From contig NZ_LYMI01000089.1 in NCBI RefSeq assembly GCF_001660815.1, positions 62,001 to 126,000 of the forward strand: 64,000 bases of DNA. Direction: 5' to 3'. Of this stretch, positions 1 to 8,109 are shown one piece after another. Source of the stretch: Xanthomonas nasturtii (GTDB taxonomy: Bacteria > Pseudomonadota > Gammaproteobacteria > Xanthomonadales > Xanthomonadaceae). The position numbers and the translations under genes were made by a program. Under the pieces are notes generated by a model, which was not told the DNA's origin, ran no database searches, and saw only the letters and a program-made list of their open reading frames with translations. Position 1 is the stretch's first letter; the number at the start of each line of letters is the position of its first letter.

Positions 1-1029
1 GCCCTTATAACGCCCCTTGTCCCAACTCTGCGGGCCATTGTCCTCGCCGATGATCATGCCCTCTTTGAGATTCTTGGCAGTGACGTCTTTGCCTTGGATC
101 AGAACTCCAGAGCGCTGCTCGGCCTTGCGCAGCAGTTCGGATGCACTGTCGAAACCAGGGCTGAACTTTTCGTCCTTGGTGAAGATGGCCTTGTCGGCAC
201 CCTTGTTGATTTCATCCATGGTCGCGTTTTGCATCTCGACAACCCAGCCAGAACAATCGACTTTGCCTTTGTCAGGATCTTTTGCGCCCAAGCCATACTT
301 GACGTGGTCGTACTTGTTGGTGAGGTCGTAGGCGGCGTGGAGCGCAATGCCGTGCGCTGCAGCTTTCTCCGGCTGGGCCGGTGCGGACTGTGATGGCGCA
401 GACTGCGACGGTGTCTGCTGTGTGGCCGAAATGGGCTCGATGCCTTTTTCAGGAATACGGATACGGTCCATCTTCGTATCCCAGTACTGCACAAACGTCT
501 GCGCCATGTCCTTGTCGGACATGTTTCGGAATGTCGCAGAATCGACACCCGTTAAAGATTTCAGCTCTTTCTCGCCGACATTGTTGATGATGTTCGCGCG
601 CGTGCTTTCGAGACCAAAAGACCCTGTGGCGATCGCGGTCTGAAGCGAACGGTAGCCACCGGCGCCCTGCTGATGGGCCAGGTACATGTCCAGACCATCG
701 GGTTCCGGCTTGCCCGACAGATAGGGCCGCCCATCGCGTTCGTGTCGATTAACCAGGCTCGTGCGGTTATCCAGGTACAACCGCGCTGCTGCGTCGGTGT
801 TGACCACGGCATCCAACTCTCGTCCAGCGATGCCGTATTGCTGGGCAGTCGGCGGAGTGAACTGAAACAGGCCTTTCGCACCAGCGGCTCCGCGGCTAGC
901 CAGTTCGTCGAAGGCGCCGCCAGTCTCTACATGGGCAAAACGCAGGAAGTCGTCACGCGGAATATTCCGCTCGGTCGCTTCACGTTCGATGATGTCGAGC
1001 ACTTGGGCTCGTGAGTAATTCGTCGGCAT
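1..1029 (-). CDS. Putative peptidoglycan hydrolase (SLT-like plus NlpC/P60-like), C-terminus cut by window; possible type IV secretion effector
   Basis: The frame is open from an ATG at 1029 to the window edge (343 codons, no stop), so the C-terminus is missing. The N-terminus reads like a lytic transglycosylase fold: FLRFAHVETGGAF with a likely catalytic Glu at about residue 35, then GAKGLFQFTPPTAQQYG, the usual GxxQxxPxTA region. After a Pro/Ser/Gln-rich linker (about residues 205-220) comes KVDCSGWVVEM, matching the Cys motif of NlpC/P60 peptidases (Cys about 259). AAGGA precedes the start by about 9 nt. A lipoprotein gene lies directly upstream on the same strand, as in known X-Tfi/X-Tfe pairs of the Xanthomonas T4SS (XAC2610/XAC2609). 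The decisive XVIPCD C-terminal signal would lie outside the window, so the effector role is inference; cell-wall hydrolysis is better supported. Confidence 0.72.
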   Translation of the reverse strand, partial: MPTNYSRAQVLDIIEREATERNIPRDDFLRFAHVETGGAFDELASRGAAGAKGLFQFTPPTAQQYGIAGRELDAVVNTDAAARLYLDNRTSLVNRHERDGRPYLSGKPEPDGLDMYLAHQQGAGGYRSLQTAIATGSFGLESTRANIINNVGEKELKSLTGVDSATFRNMSDKDMAQTFVQYWDTKMDRIRIPEKGIEPISATQQTPSQSAPSQSAPAQPEKAAAHGIALHAAYDLTNKYDHVKYGLGAKDPDKGKVDCSGWVVEMQNATMDEINKGADKAIFTKDEKFSPGFDSASELLRKAEQRSGVLIQGKDVTAKNLKEGMIIGEDNGPQSWDKGRYKG

Positions 1030-1108
1030 CGCTCAAGGTCCTTGATTGAGTGCTGCAGCCATGCGGATGCAGCGGTACGCCGCCCGAACCAATTCCTTTG
1101 GTCCTGTG

Positions 1109-2017
1109 TTAAGGGGTCGGCAAATACGATTTGTGGGCGGCATCGTAGCGATATTCAACCGTTTCGTCACCCCCGTTCGTCGGCGAGTCTGCAGAAACGC
1201 TCACCCGCAACGCGGGCAGCCCTGGCTGCTTAACGAACGCAAGCGTACTGCTGTTCTTGACGCAGGCGATCTTCCCGGGCGCGTCCTCGCCACAATTTGC
1301 ACTATTGTCCTCACCGGCCGGGATATTGCCGATGTAGGTCCAATGTTTGTCGTTGACGTTATCGGTTTCCTTCGGGTTGAACACCAATACGTCGTAGGAA
1401 AGGATCCGTATGCCCGACTGCAGGCTCCACGTCGGCACGGCTAGGACCAAGCGGCCGTCGTCGGTGACAAAAGTCTCCGGCTTACGCGTCGTGTCGACGG
1501 TGTTGCCTTTTTCCATTCCGCCGAACTCGCCGATGTACGGCTCTGCGCCAAGAAGCTTCCATGGCGACTTACTGCCTGGTTCGCTGGTGACGAAGGTGGC
1601 GTGGGCCAAGGTCACCTTGGTACCAGGGGCAGCGTCGTGATTCTCGCGCTCCGCACCGTAGAGCTCGGGCGTTTCCCAGGCAAAGCCGGTGTAATAACGC
1701 GTACCTCCGAGTTCGAACTGGAAGCCGTACCAGTAATTGATCCAGCTGCCATTGGCGACCTCGTAAGAGGTTGCGCCGTCGCCGTCCACGTTGCTGATGA
1801 AATACAGCACACTATCGGGTCGCGGCGGCTGCACTTGCTGGGTCGATCCCTGGGTTGCGTCCTGCATGGGAGATGCATCCTTGTCTGCGGATTTAGAGGT
1901 GGTGGCGTTGGCCGTGTCGGCGGTGGCCGTCTTTGGAGCCGTGGCGTCTGGCGCCGCCGGCTTGCACGCGGCGATCGTTGCTAGCGCAAGGATCAGTGGA
2001 ATCTTCCTGACGAGCAT
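1109..2017 (-). CDS. Secreted lipoprotein, possible immunity protein to the adjacent cell-wall hydrolase
   Basis: This 302-residue protein begins with a lipoprotein signal peptide (MLVRKIPLILALATIAAC; lipobox IAAC, lipidated Cys18), followed by a low-complexity Ala/Thr/Asp/Pro linker to about residue 68 and then a globular region rich in aromatics (ANGSWINYWYGFQFELGG). I recognise no enzymatic motif. It sits 79 bp upstream of, and co-oriented with, the peptidoglycan hydrolase gene. In the Xanthomonas antibacterial type IV system, effectors are paired with an upstream gene for a periplasmic lipoprotein inhibitor; the layout, lipidation and partner activity fit that role. The mature region has not been matched to a specific inhibitor family here, so immunity is an inference. 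Being a lipoprotein is directly supported. Confidence 0.8.
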   Translation of the reverse strand: MLVRKIPLILALATIAACKPAAPDATAPKTATADTANATTSKSADKDASPMQDATQGSTQQVQPPRPDSVLYFISNVDGDGATSYEVANGSWINYWYGFQFELGGTRYYTGFAWETPELYGAERENHDAAPGTKVTLAHATFVTSEPGSKSPWKLLGAEPYIGEFGGMEKGNTVDTTRKPETFVTDDGRLVLAVPTWSLQSGIRILSYDVLVFNPKETDNVNDKHWTYIGNIPAGEDNSANCGEDAPGKIACVKNSSTLAFVKQPGLPALRVSVSADSPTNGGDETVEYRYDAAHKSYLPTP

Positions 2018-2130
2018 TGGGGTGCATCCATTGCGGAGGGCGGCGAAAGTCTACTCCAGCCCGCCGTTGTGTCCAGTCGTCGCGCCGCGCCTGGTGATGC
2101 CGGCTTTCCGCCGGGGCGTGCGACCTCTAG

Positions 2131-2168
2131 GTGGGATGGGAGGAGTTTTCACGTCCACTCCCATCCAC
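2131..2168 (-). terminator. Hairpin downstream of gloA
   Basis: An 11-bp imperfect inverted repeat (GGATGGGAG at 2134-2142 pairing with CTCCCATCC at 2158-2166, extended by GTG/CAC with a one-base bulge) lies about 32 bp past the gloA stop. There is no clear T-tract, so it may be a 3' processing hairpin rather than a classical intrinsic terminator. Confidence 0.4.
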
Positions 2169-2199
2169 TGAAACGTCAGGGCTGCCGCGCGTCGCGCTC

Positions 2200-2724
2200 T
2201 TAGGCCAGCGGCGTGTTGGAAATGATCTCTACCCAGTATCCGTCCGGGTCCTTGATGAAGGCCAGGTGCTTCATGCGGCCGTCTTCCAGGCGCTTTTGAT
2301 ACGGCACCTCGAGGCTGTCGAAGCGCGCGCAGGCGGCGTGGATGTCCGGCACCGAGATGCAGATGTGGCCGAAGCCGCGTGGGTCGCTGTTGCCGTCGTG
2401 GTAGACCGGGCCGTCCTGGGTTTCGGTGCCGTGGTTGTGGGTGAGTTCGAGCACGCCGGGGATGCCGGCCATCCACAGGCGACGTTGTGCGTCGTCATCG
2501 GGAATAGGGGTGCCTTCCGGCAGCAGCGCGAGAAAATACAGGCTGAATTTTGCATCGGCGAAGTCGCGCGCATCGAGCAGGCGAAAACCCAGTACGCGCG
2601 TGTAGAAGTCCAGCGCGCGCTGGGCATCCTTGACGCGCAGCATGGTGTGGTTGAACACGAAGCCGCTGGTGTCGGTAGGCGCGGCGCTGGCACCGGGAAC
2701 ATGTTGCAGATCGGTCAAAGGCAT
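2200..2724 (-). CDS. gloA: Lactoylglutathione lyase (glyoxalase I)
   Basis: Glyoxalase I converts the hemithioacetal of methylglyoxal and glutathione into S-lactoylglutathione in the cytosol. The 174-residue product has the family signatures: FNHTMLRVKDAQRALDFYT with the first metal-ligand His and the start of the VOC fold, LELTHNHGTE in the middle with the Glu ligand, GFGHICISVPDI opening the second half with a further His ligand, and KDPDGYWVEII at the end with the last Glu ligand. Length is normal for proteobacterial GloA of the longer form. GAGGAG stands 7 nt before the ATG at 2724. The gene is monocistronic in this window: the lipoprotein downstream starts 180 bp away and copB upstream is separated by a 350-bp gap holding a dispersed repeat. 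Confidence 0.95.
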   Translation of the reverse strand: MPLTDLQHVPGASAAPTDTSGFVFNHTMLRVKDAQRALDFYTRVLGFRLLDARDFADAKFSLYFLALLPEGTPIPDDDAQRRLWMAGIPGVLELTHNHGTETQDGPVYHDGNSDPRGFGHICISVPDIHAACARFDSLEVPYQKRLEDGRMKHLAFIKDPDGYWVEIISNTPLA

Positions 2725-2914
2725 TGTGGTCTCCTCGATGACATGGGGTGCAGGTCTGGCTGCGTGGGCGCCGATGGTAGCGGGGCAAGGGTTGTCGGTA
2801 TGTCTGCACTGCGCGAGATCGCTGATCTGGCGGCTGTGTTCCTCGGCCCACCGAAATCAGCAGCAGCTTTTTTACGCTTCAACACCGCGTGCATGGCCGA
2901 TGAGCGGCTCAAAA

Positions 2915-3044
2915 CATAGCGAGCAGCTGTCAGGCGGGTGCGGACGGCGGCTCAGAACCGCAGCGTGTGAAGTGGTACATGCGGATTCCGAGTACCGACC
3001 GCGCCCGCCTGGCGGTGAGCGCGGTCGTCTTGTTAGCCGCTCTA
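2915..3044. repeat. Dispersed ~130-bp imperfect repeat, copy 1
   Basis: This stretch aligns over its full length with 18366-18494. Shared blocks include CATAGCGAGCAG, GGAACCGC-like/AGAACCGC, AAGTG(G/A)TA, ATTCCGAG and CTGGCGGTGAGCGC. Both copies are in the same orientation and each ends at or just beyond the stop of a minus-strand gene (here 33 bp from copB, there overlapping the tfoX-like stop). Inside both, an ATG (2979 here) opens a short frame whose first 22 codons give similar peptides. The rest of the 2725-3077 gap shows no gene I can support. Confidence 0.8.
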
Positions 3045-3077
3045 AAACGATCGGTCAATGCACCCGCCGCTGCTGTT

Positions 3078-4340
3078 TCAGAACCAGATGCGCAGGCCGG
3101 CAACGAACCGGCTGTTGTGCGCCGGTTCGCCTTCGGTCGTGGCGTTTCGCGCGGTATCGCCGAAGCTGCGGCTGTGCACCCAGCCGATGTAGGGCGCAAA
3201 GCGGCGAGTGATTTCGTAGCGCAGGCGCAGGCCAGCCTCGACCTCTTCCAGGCCGCTGCCAATGCCGCGGCTGGTGTCGTCGGTGAGCGCGATGTCCGCT
3301 TCCACGCGCGGTTGCAGGATCAGGCGGTTGGTCAGCAACACCTCGTACTCGCCTTCCAGCCGCAGCGCTGCGCGGCTGCCGTTGCCTACATAGAGCGTGG
3401 CCTCGGTTTCGAACTTGTAGGGCGCCAGTCCTTGCACGCCGAAGGCGGCCCAGCTGCGCTGTGCATTTGCGCCAAGGTCCTGACGCGCGCCCACGAGCAG
3501 GTCCCACCATGGCGAGATGGAGTGCCCGTAGAAGGCTTCCAGCGAGGAGGATTCGGTGCGGCCGTCGTGACGCTCGCCTTCGCTGCGCAGCCAGAGCCGG
3601 TCGATGTCGCCGCCAATCCATGCGCGGGATTCCCATGCCTGACCACTGCCGCGATCGGTGTTGAAGCCTTCCAGCCGGTCGAGCAGGACATAGTGGTTGA
3701 TGCCCGCGGAGTGCATCGTATGCGCGTGCAAGGGTGCGAACGCGGCGGCGATATCGTCGTCGGTGGGCGTGGGGAGTGGTTCGCGTGGCAGGCCGGTGCT
3801 GCCGACGTCGGCATGGTGGTGGGTGAGTGTGGTGTTGGCGCGTGCTGCGGGAGGTTGCGCAGCGGAGGTGGGCTGCGCATGCCCCATTTTCGAGTGATCC
3901 ATCGAGGCGTGATCCATTGGCTCTTGATCAAGTGCTCCGTGATCCATTGACGCATGCGTCATCGCCTCATGTTTCACTGCGGCATGCGCCATGTTGGCGT
4001 GGTCCATTTGGGCGGGTTGAGAGGGCGCGCGCTGCGCAGGCGGCATGTCGCCATGTTGCAGGTGGGAATAATGCGGTGTCGTTGCGTGCGATGTCGCGGG
4101 GGCGGCTTGCACAGACGGCGGTGCCGGGATGTCGCTGGCTGCGTTCGACGGCTTTACCGTTTTGGTAGAGCTCTTCATCGGCTCCCTATGTTGCATGTGC
4201 CCAGGATGCATCTGCATTACATGGTATTGCGTGTCCTGCGAGGAACTCTGCAGCGTTTCTTGCGGGTGTTCCTGCGCACTTGCAGAGGCGCTCGCCACTA
4301 GTGCGGCCGCCAACCAGGCCTGCGTGCGATAGCGGCTCAT
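3078..4340 (-). CDS. copB: Copper resistance outer-membrane protein CopB
   Basis: CopB is thought to sit in the outer membrane and bind or export copper together with periplasmic CopA. The 420-residue product has a signal peptide (MSRYRTQAWLAAALVASASASAQ), then a region of roughly 100 residues full of Met/His clusters such as MDHANMAH, MTHASMDHG and MDHASMDHSKMGHAQ, the typical copper-binding repeats, and a C-terminal beta-barrel part (from about residue 200) ending in an aromatic residue (FVAGLRIWF), as outer-membrane barrels do. The start at 4340 overlaps the copA stop by four bases (ATGA), implying translational coupling; a longer frame upstream lies inside copA and is not used. The downstream side carries copy 1 of a dispersed repeat. 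Confidence 0.94.
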   Translation of the reverse strand: MSRYRTQAWLAAALVASASASAQEHPQETLQSSSQDTQYHVMQMHPGHMQHREPMKSSTKTVKPSNAASDIPAPPSVQAAPATSHATTPHYSHLQHGDMPPAQRAPSQPAQMDHANMAHAAVKHEAMTHASMDHGALDQEPMDHASMDHSKMGHAQPTSAAQPPAARANTTLTHHHADVGSTGLPREPLPTPTDDDIAAAFAPLHAHTMHSAGINHYVLLDRLEGFNTDRGSGQAWESRAWIGGDIDRLWLRSEGERHDGRTESSSLEAFYGHSISPWWDLLVGARQDLGANAQRSWAAFGVQGLAPYKFETEATLYVGNGSRAALRLEGEYEVLLTNRLILQPRVEADIALTDDTSRGIGSGLEEVEAGLRLRYEITRRFAPYIGWVHSRSFGDTARNATTEGEPAHNSRFVAGLRIWF

Positions 4341-6130
4341 GCTTCCACCCGCACTTCGCGCATCATGCCCGCTTCCATGTGGTACAGCAGATGGCAGTGA
4401 TACGCCCAGCGGCCCAGCGCATCGGCGCGCACGCGGTAGCTGCGGCGGGTGCCCGGCGGCATGTCGATGGTGTGCTTGCGCACCTGGAAGTTGCCGTCGG
4501 CATCTTCCAGATCGCTCCACATGCCGTGCAGGTGGATGGGGTGCTGCATCATGGTGTCGTTGACCAGCACGATGCGGAGCCGCTCGCCGTAGCGCAGCCG
4601 CAAGGGCTCGGCCGAGGCGAACGCCACGCCGTCGAACGACCAGGCAAATTTTTCCATATGGCCGGTCAAGTGCAGCTCGATCTCGCGCCCGGGTTCGCGC
4701 CCATCCGGGTCGTCGAACAGGCTGTGCAGATCGCCATAGCGCAGCACGCGGCGGCCGTTGTCGCGCAGGCCCACGCCGGGGTCGTCCAGCCGCGGTGCGG
4801 TGGCGTTGCTGCGCATGTCGATCAGCGGGTTGACGTCTTCGCTGGCGGGGTGGTGCGGCGTCTTGTCGTGTGTCTTTGCATCGTCATGCGAGTGCATGTC
4901 GTGCATCTCATGCGCCGCCTGCATCCCGGGTGTGCCATGCATTGCGGGCGTTGCGTGGTCTGCATGCGCCATCCCGTCGCCATGCCCCATGTCCTGCATG
5001 GTCAGGATCGCACGCGGGTCCAGCGCCGGAATCGGCGCCTGCAAGCCATGCCGCACCGCCAAGGTGCCGCAGGCGAAACCGGTGCGTCCCATGTCCTGTG
5101 CGAATAACGTAAATGCATCCTGGCCAAGCGGTTCGACAATCACGTCGAAGGTTTCGGCCGCGGCAATGCGCAGTTCGTCCACGCTGACCGGATGCACGTA
5201 CTGGCCATCGGCGGCCACCACCGTCATGCGCAGGCCGGGGATGCGGATGTCGAAGTAGGTCATCGACGAGCCGTTGATGAAACGCAGCAACACTTTCTCG
5301 CCGGGGGTGAACAGCCCGGTCCAGTTGCCGGCCGGTGCCACCCCATTGAGCAGGTAGGTGTAAGTGTTGGCATTGACGTCGGACAGGTCGGTGGGCGTCA
5401 TGCGCATGCGCCCCCACATGCCGCGGTCTGCCAGCGTTGCCCGCACACCGTCTTCGCGCGCATCGCGCAGGAAATCGCCCACGGTGCGCTGCGCGTAGTT
5501 GTCGTGGCTGGGCATCTGCTTGAGCCGGCGGAACAACGCGGCCGGGTCCAGATCGGTCCAGTCCGACAACAGCACCACATGCTCGCGGTCGTGGCGATAC
5601 GGCGGTGGCGTCAGCGGGTCGATGACGATGGCGCCGTACAAGCCCGCCTGCTCCTGGAACATCGAATGGCTGTGGTACCAGTAGGTGCCGGATTGGCGCA
5701 GCGCGAAGCGGTAGTGATACTCCTGCCCCGGCGCGATGCCATCGAAGCTCATGCCCGGCACGCCATCCATGTTGGCCGGCAGCAACAACCCATGCCAATG
5801 CACGGAGGTGGGCTGGTCGGGCAGCGCGTTGCGCACGCGCACGCTGACCGTGTCGCCCTCGCGCCAGCGCAGCGTGGGCGCGGGCAGGCTCTGGTTGACG
5901 GTGATCGCCGGGCGGGTACGTCCGGTGACGTTGACCGGCAGGCGGCCGATCTGCAGCGACTGGCTGCTGCCGCGCAAGACGGGTGCAGCCATGGCGCGGG
6001 CTGCGCGCGCGTCGCTGCGCCACAGCCCGGTGGTAGCGGCAACCCCGCCCAGGGCCAGGCCCTGCACGAAGCGGCGCCGGCTCAGGCCCGGCGCGGAGGT
6101 TGGATCGACTACATGGGAATCGGAAGACAT
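4337..6130 (-). CDS. copA: Copper resistance multicopper oxidase CopA
   Basis: CopA is a periplasmic multicopper oxidase that binds copper and probably oxidises Cu(I). The 597-residue product starts with a Tat signal (SRRRFVQGLALGGVAATTG), then shows all copper-site motifs in order: HWHGLLLP, YWYHSHSMFQEQAGLYG, HPIHLHG and YHCHLLYHMEAGM (type 1 Cys and Met). Between the second and third cupredoxin domains lies a Met/His-rich stretch (GHGDGMAHADH, MHDMHSHDD) typical of CopA/PcoA. The ATG at 6130 has GGAGG five bases upstream; the frame stays open for a further 650 codons upstream but this is non-coding there. copL lies 224 bp upstream and copB overlaps downstream, giving the copLAB arrangement found in Xanthomonas. 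Confidence 0.96.
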   Translation of the reverse strand: MSSDSHVVDPTSAPGLSRRRFVQGLALGGVAATTGLWRSDARAARAMAAPVLRGSSQSLQIGRLPVNVTGRTRPAITVNQSLPAPTLRWREGDTVSVRVRNALPDQPTSVHWHGLLLPANMDGVPGMSFDGIAPGQEYHYRFALRQSGTYWYHSHSMFQEQAGLYGAIVIDPLTPPPYRHDREHVVLLSDWTDLDPAALFRRLKQMPSHDNYAQRTVGDFLRDAREDGVRATLADRGMWGRMRMTPTDLSDVNANTYTYLLNGVAPAGNWTGLFTPGEKVLLRFINGSSMTYFDIRIPGLRMTVVAADGQYVHPVSVDELRIAAAETFDVIVEPLGQDAFTLFAQDMGRTGFACGTLAVRHGLQAPIPALDPRAILTMQDMGHGDGMAHADHATPAMHGTPGMQAAHEMHDMHSHDDAKTHDKTPHHPASEDVNPLIDMRSNATAPRLDDPGVGLRDNGRRVLRYGDLHSLFDDPDGREPGREIELHLTGHMEKFAWSFDGVAFASAEPLRLRYGERLRIVLVNDTMMQHPIHLHGMWSDLEDADGNFQVRKHTIDMPPGTRRSYRVRADALGRWAYHCHLLYHMEAGMMREVRVEA

Positions 6131-6354
6131 GACACCTCCGGTACGTCTGCGCCAACTGGCGGACGCAGCGCATCGTTGGGAACTCCCGCGTGCTGGCACG
6201 CAGGGCGAAGGACATAGGGCGTGGCTGACAGACGATGCGCAGCCAGCGTCAGGCCGCGACGAGGGCGCAATTGCGCGCGCCGCGCGCGCAAGACCTGACG
6301 ACATCCGGTAGCGGGCATGCCCGCCTGCTGGTGGGCACAGGGTCCGTCGGCCGC

Positions 6355-6780
6355 TTAGCCGATGGGAGGTCGTACCGGTTGTTCGTGCGCCGGGCTGCTG
6401 CGACCCTCTTCCAGGGTGGCAGATACTGCGGAATGGCCGGGCATCCCCGCCGGCACCGCCGGCAGCGTCAGCAGGGCCAGCAGGGCCAGGCTGCAATGGT
6501 GCAGGCAGTCGCAACTGCCCAGCTTGCAGCAGTCGGCCGCATGCGGGTGATCGCCTTTGTCCGGCGGGGCCAGTGCGTCGGGCGCCGCCTTGTCCGGCGC
6601 CACCATGGCGTCGTGGCAGGACATCGCCTGTGCGGTCGACGGGTGCGTCGCCATCGCGTGTACCGCGGCCTGTGGCATCACCGTATCCGGCATCGCCATG
6701 CCCACCGACGCCCACGCACCGGTGGCCGTATTGGCGACCAGGCACAGGCACAGCAGCAGGCGGAGCAGGCAACGCAGCAC
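6355..6780 (-). CDS. copL: CopL, Cys/His-rich regulator-associated protein of the copper operon
   Basis: A 141-residue protein with a hydrophobic N-terminal signal-like segment (MLRCLLRLLLCLCLVANT, then ATGAWA), a Met/His-bearing middle and the Cys/His cluster ADCCKLGSCDCLHHC near residues 85-100. Its position immediately upstream of copAB and its composition match CopL of Xanthomonas, which is required for copper-inducible copAB expression; how it acts is not visible here. The start is uncertain: GTG at 6780 gives the signal-like N-terminus, and the nearest upstream ATGs (6809, 6815) are out of frame. No strong Shine-Dalgarno is visible. It is divergent from the PLP enzyme gene, with both promoters expected in 6781-6907. 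Confidence 0.85.
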   Translation of the reverse strand: MLRCLLRLLLCLCLVANTATGAWASVGMAMPDTVMPQAAVHAMATHPSTAQAMSCHDAMVAPDKAAPDALAPPDKGDHPHAADCCKLGSCDCLHHCSLALLALLTLPAVPAGMPGHSAVSATLEEGRSSPAHEQPVRPPIG

Positions 6781-6913
6781 GGGCAGTCAGGGCGGCGGAC
6801 AGGAGCCATGAGCATACCACCGGCCCGGCAACTGTCCGCCGGATGACCGCCCGGCCCGGGCGCACGCCCGGCGGCGGTAGAATTGCGGCCTCCTTTGCAT
6901 CACGCCCGTGCCC

Positions 6914-8017
6914 ATGTCGCAGCGCCAGTGGGTGGCCGCCGCCATCCAGAAGATCGAAGCCGATTTCAACCGTTCGGCCGACACCCATCTGATCCCGATG
7001 GACCTGCCGGGCTATCCGGGCATCGATCTGTACTTCAAGGACGAGTCCAGCCACCCCACCGGCAGCCTCAAGCACCGGTTGGCGCGCTCGCTGTTCCTGT
7101 ACGCGCTCACCAATGGCTGGCTGCGTGCCGGGCGCCCGGTGATCGAGGCCTCCAGCGGCTCCACCGCCATTTCCGAGGCCTATTTCGCGCGCCTGCTGGG
7201 GGTGCCCTTCATCGCGGTGATGCCGGCGTCGACCTCGCCGGAGAAGATCGCCGCGATCGAATTCCAGGGCGGCCGCTGCCATCTGGTGGAGCGCGCCTGC
7301 GATCTGGACAGCGCCTCGCATGCGCTTGCGCGCGAGACCGGCGGGCACTTCATGGACCAGTTCACCTATGCCGAGCGTGCCACCGACTGGCGCGCCAACA
7401 ACAACATCGCCGAATCGATCTTCAAGCAGCTGTCCGAGGAGCCGCACCCGATTCCGGAATGGATCGTGTGCAGCCCCGGCACCGGCGGCACCAGCGCCAC
7501 CTTGGGCCGCTATGTGCGCTATCGCCGGCATGCCACCCGCATCCTGTGCGCAGACCCGGAAGTGTCGGTGTTTTTCGACGGCTACTGCCGTGCGGTGGAC
7601 GGGCAGTGCCCCAAAGAGCTGGCCATCACCGGCGGCTCGCGCATCGAAGGCATCGGCCGGCCACGGGTGGAATCGAGCTTCATCGCCAGCTGCGTGGATG
7701 TAATGATCAAGGTGCCCGATGCGCTGAGCCTGGCGGCGATGCGCCATGTCAGTGCCACCCTGGGCCGGCGCGTCGGCGGCTCCACCGGCACCAATTTCGT
7801 CGGCGTGCTGCAGGCGGCCCGGCGAATGCGCGAGGAAGGCCGGCAGGGCTCCATCGTCACCATCCTGTGCGATGCCGGCGAACGCTACGCGCACAGCTAT
7901 TACGACCCGGCCTGGTACGTGGCGCGCGAGATCGATGTCAGCGACAGCGATGCAGCCATCGCCCTGGCCGTGAACGGCGGCGATCTGCCCGCCTTGCCTT
8001 GTGCGGCGCTGGAATGA
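6914..8017 (+). CDS. PLP-dependent cysteine synthase-family protein (possibly a cysteine desulfhydrase)
   Basis: A fold-type II PLP enzyme related to cysteine synthase. The PLP lysine lies in TGSLKHRLA (about residue 52), the substrate/phosphate loop is EASSGSTAIS, and the Gly-rich PLP phosphate loop is CSPGTGGTSAT. Sequences of this shape (about 350 residues, SSHPTGSLKHR) include the Cds1-type L-cysteine desulfhydrases of actinobacteria, so H2S or cysteine metabolism is plausible, but the substrate cannot be read from the sequence. The start could be GTG at 6908 or ATG at 6914; I prefer the ATG. It is transcribed away from copL and is not in an operon: prlC follows after 92 bp. Confidence 0.82.
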   Translation: MSQRQWVAAAIQKIEADFNRSADTHLIPMDLPGYPGIDLYFKDESSHPTGSLKHRLARSLFLYALTNGWLRAGRPVIEASSGSTAISEAYFARLLGVPFIAVMPASTSPEKIAAIEFQGGRCHLVERACDLDSASHALARETGGHFMDQFTYAERATDWRANNNIAESIFKQLSEEPHPIPEWIVCSPGTGGTSATLGRYVRYRRHATRILCADPEVSVFFDGYCRAVDGQCPKELAITGGSRIEGIGRPRVESSFIASCVDVMIKVPDALSLAAMRHVSATLGRRVGGSTGTNFVGVLQAARRMREEGRQGSIVTILCDAGERYAHSYYDPAWYVAREIDVSDSDAAIALAVNGGDLPALPCAALE

Positions 8018-8109
8018 CCGCCATATCCACCACGCAGTGACACGCAGCTGTCGGTACGTGTCACCAGACAACTTCGTCATTCCTGATCCAGTCCCACCCG
8101 GAGCGCCCC

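Noticed and set aside
6131..8080. In-frame open stretch of 650 codons upstream of copA
   Set aside because: It runs antisense through the PLP enzyme and copL, lacks a ribosome site at its start and shows only low-complexity sequence; CopA begins with a clear Tat signal and GGAGG at 6130.
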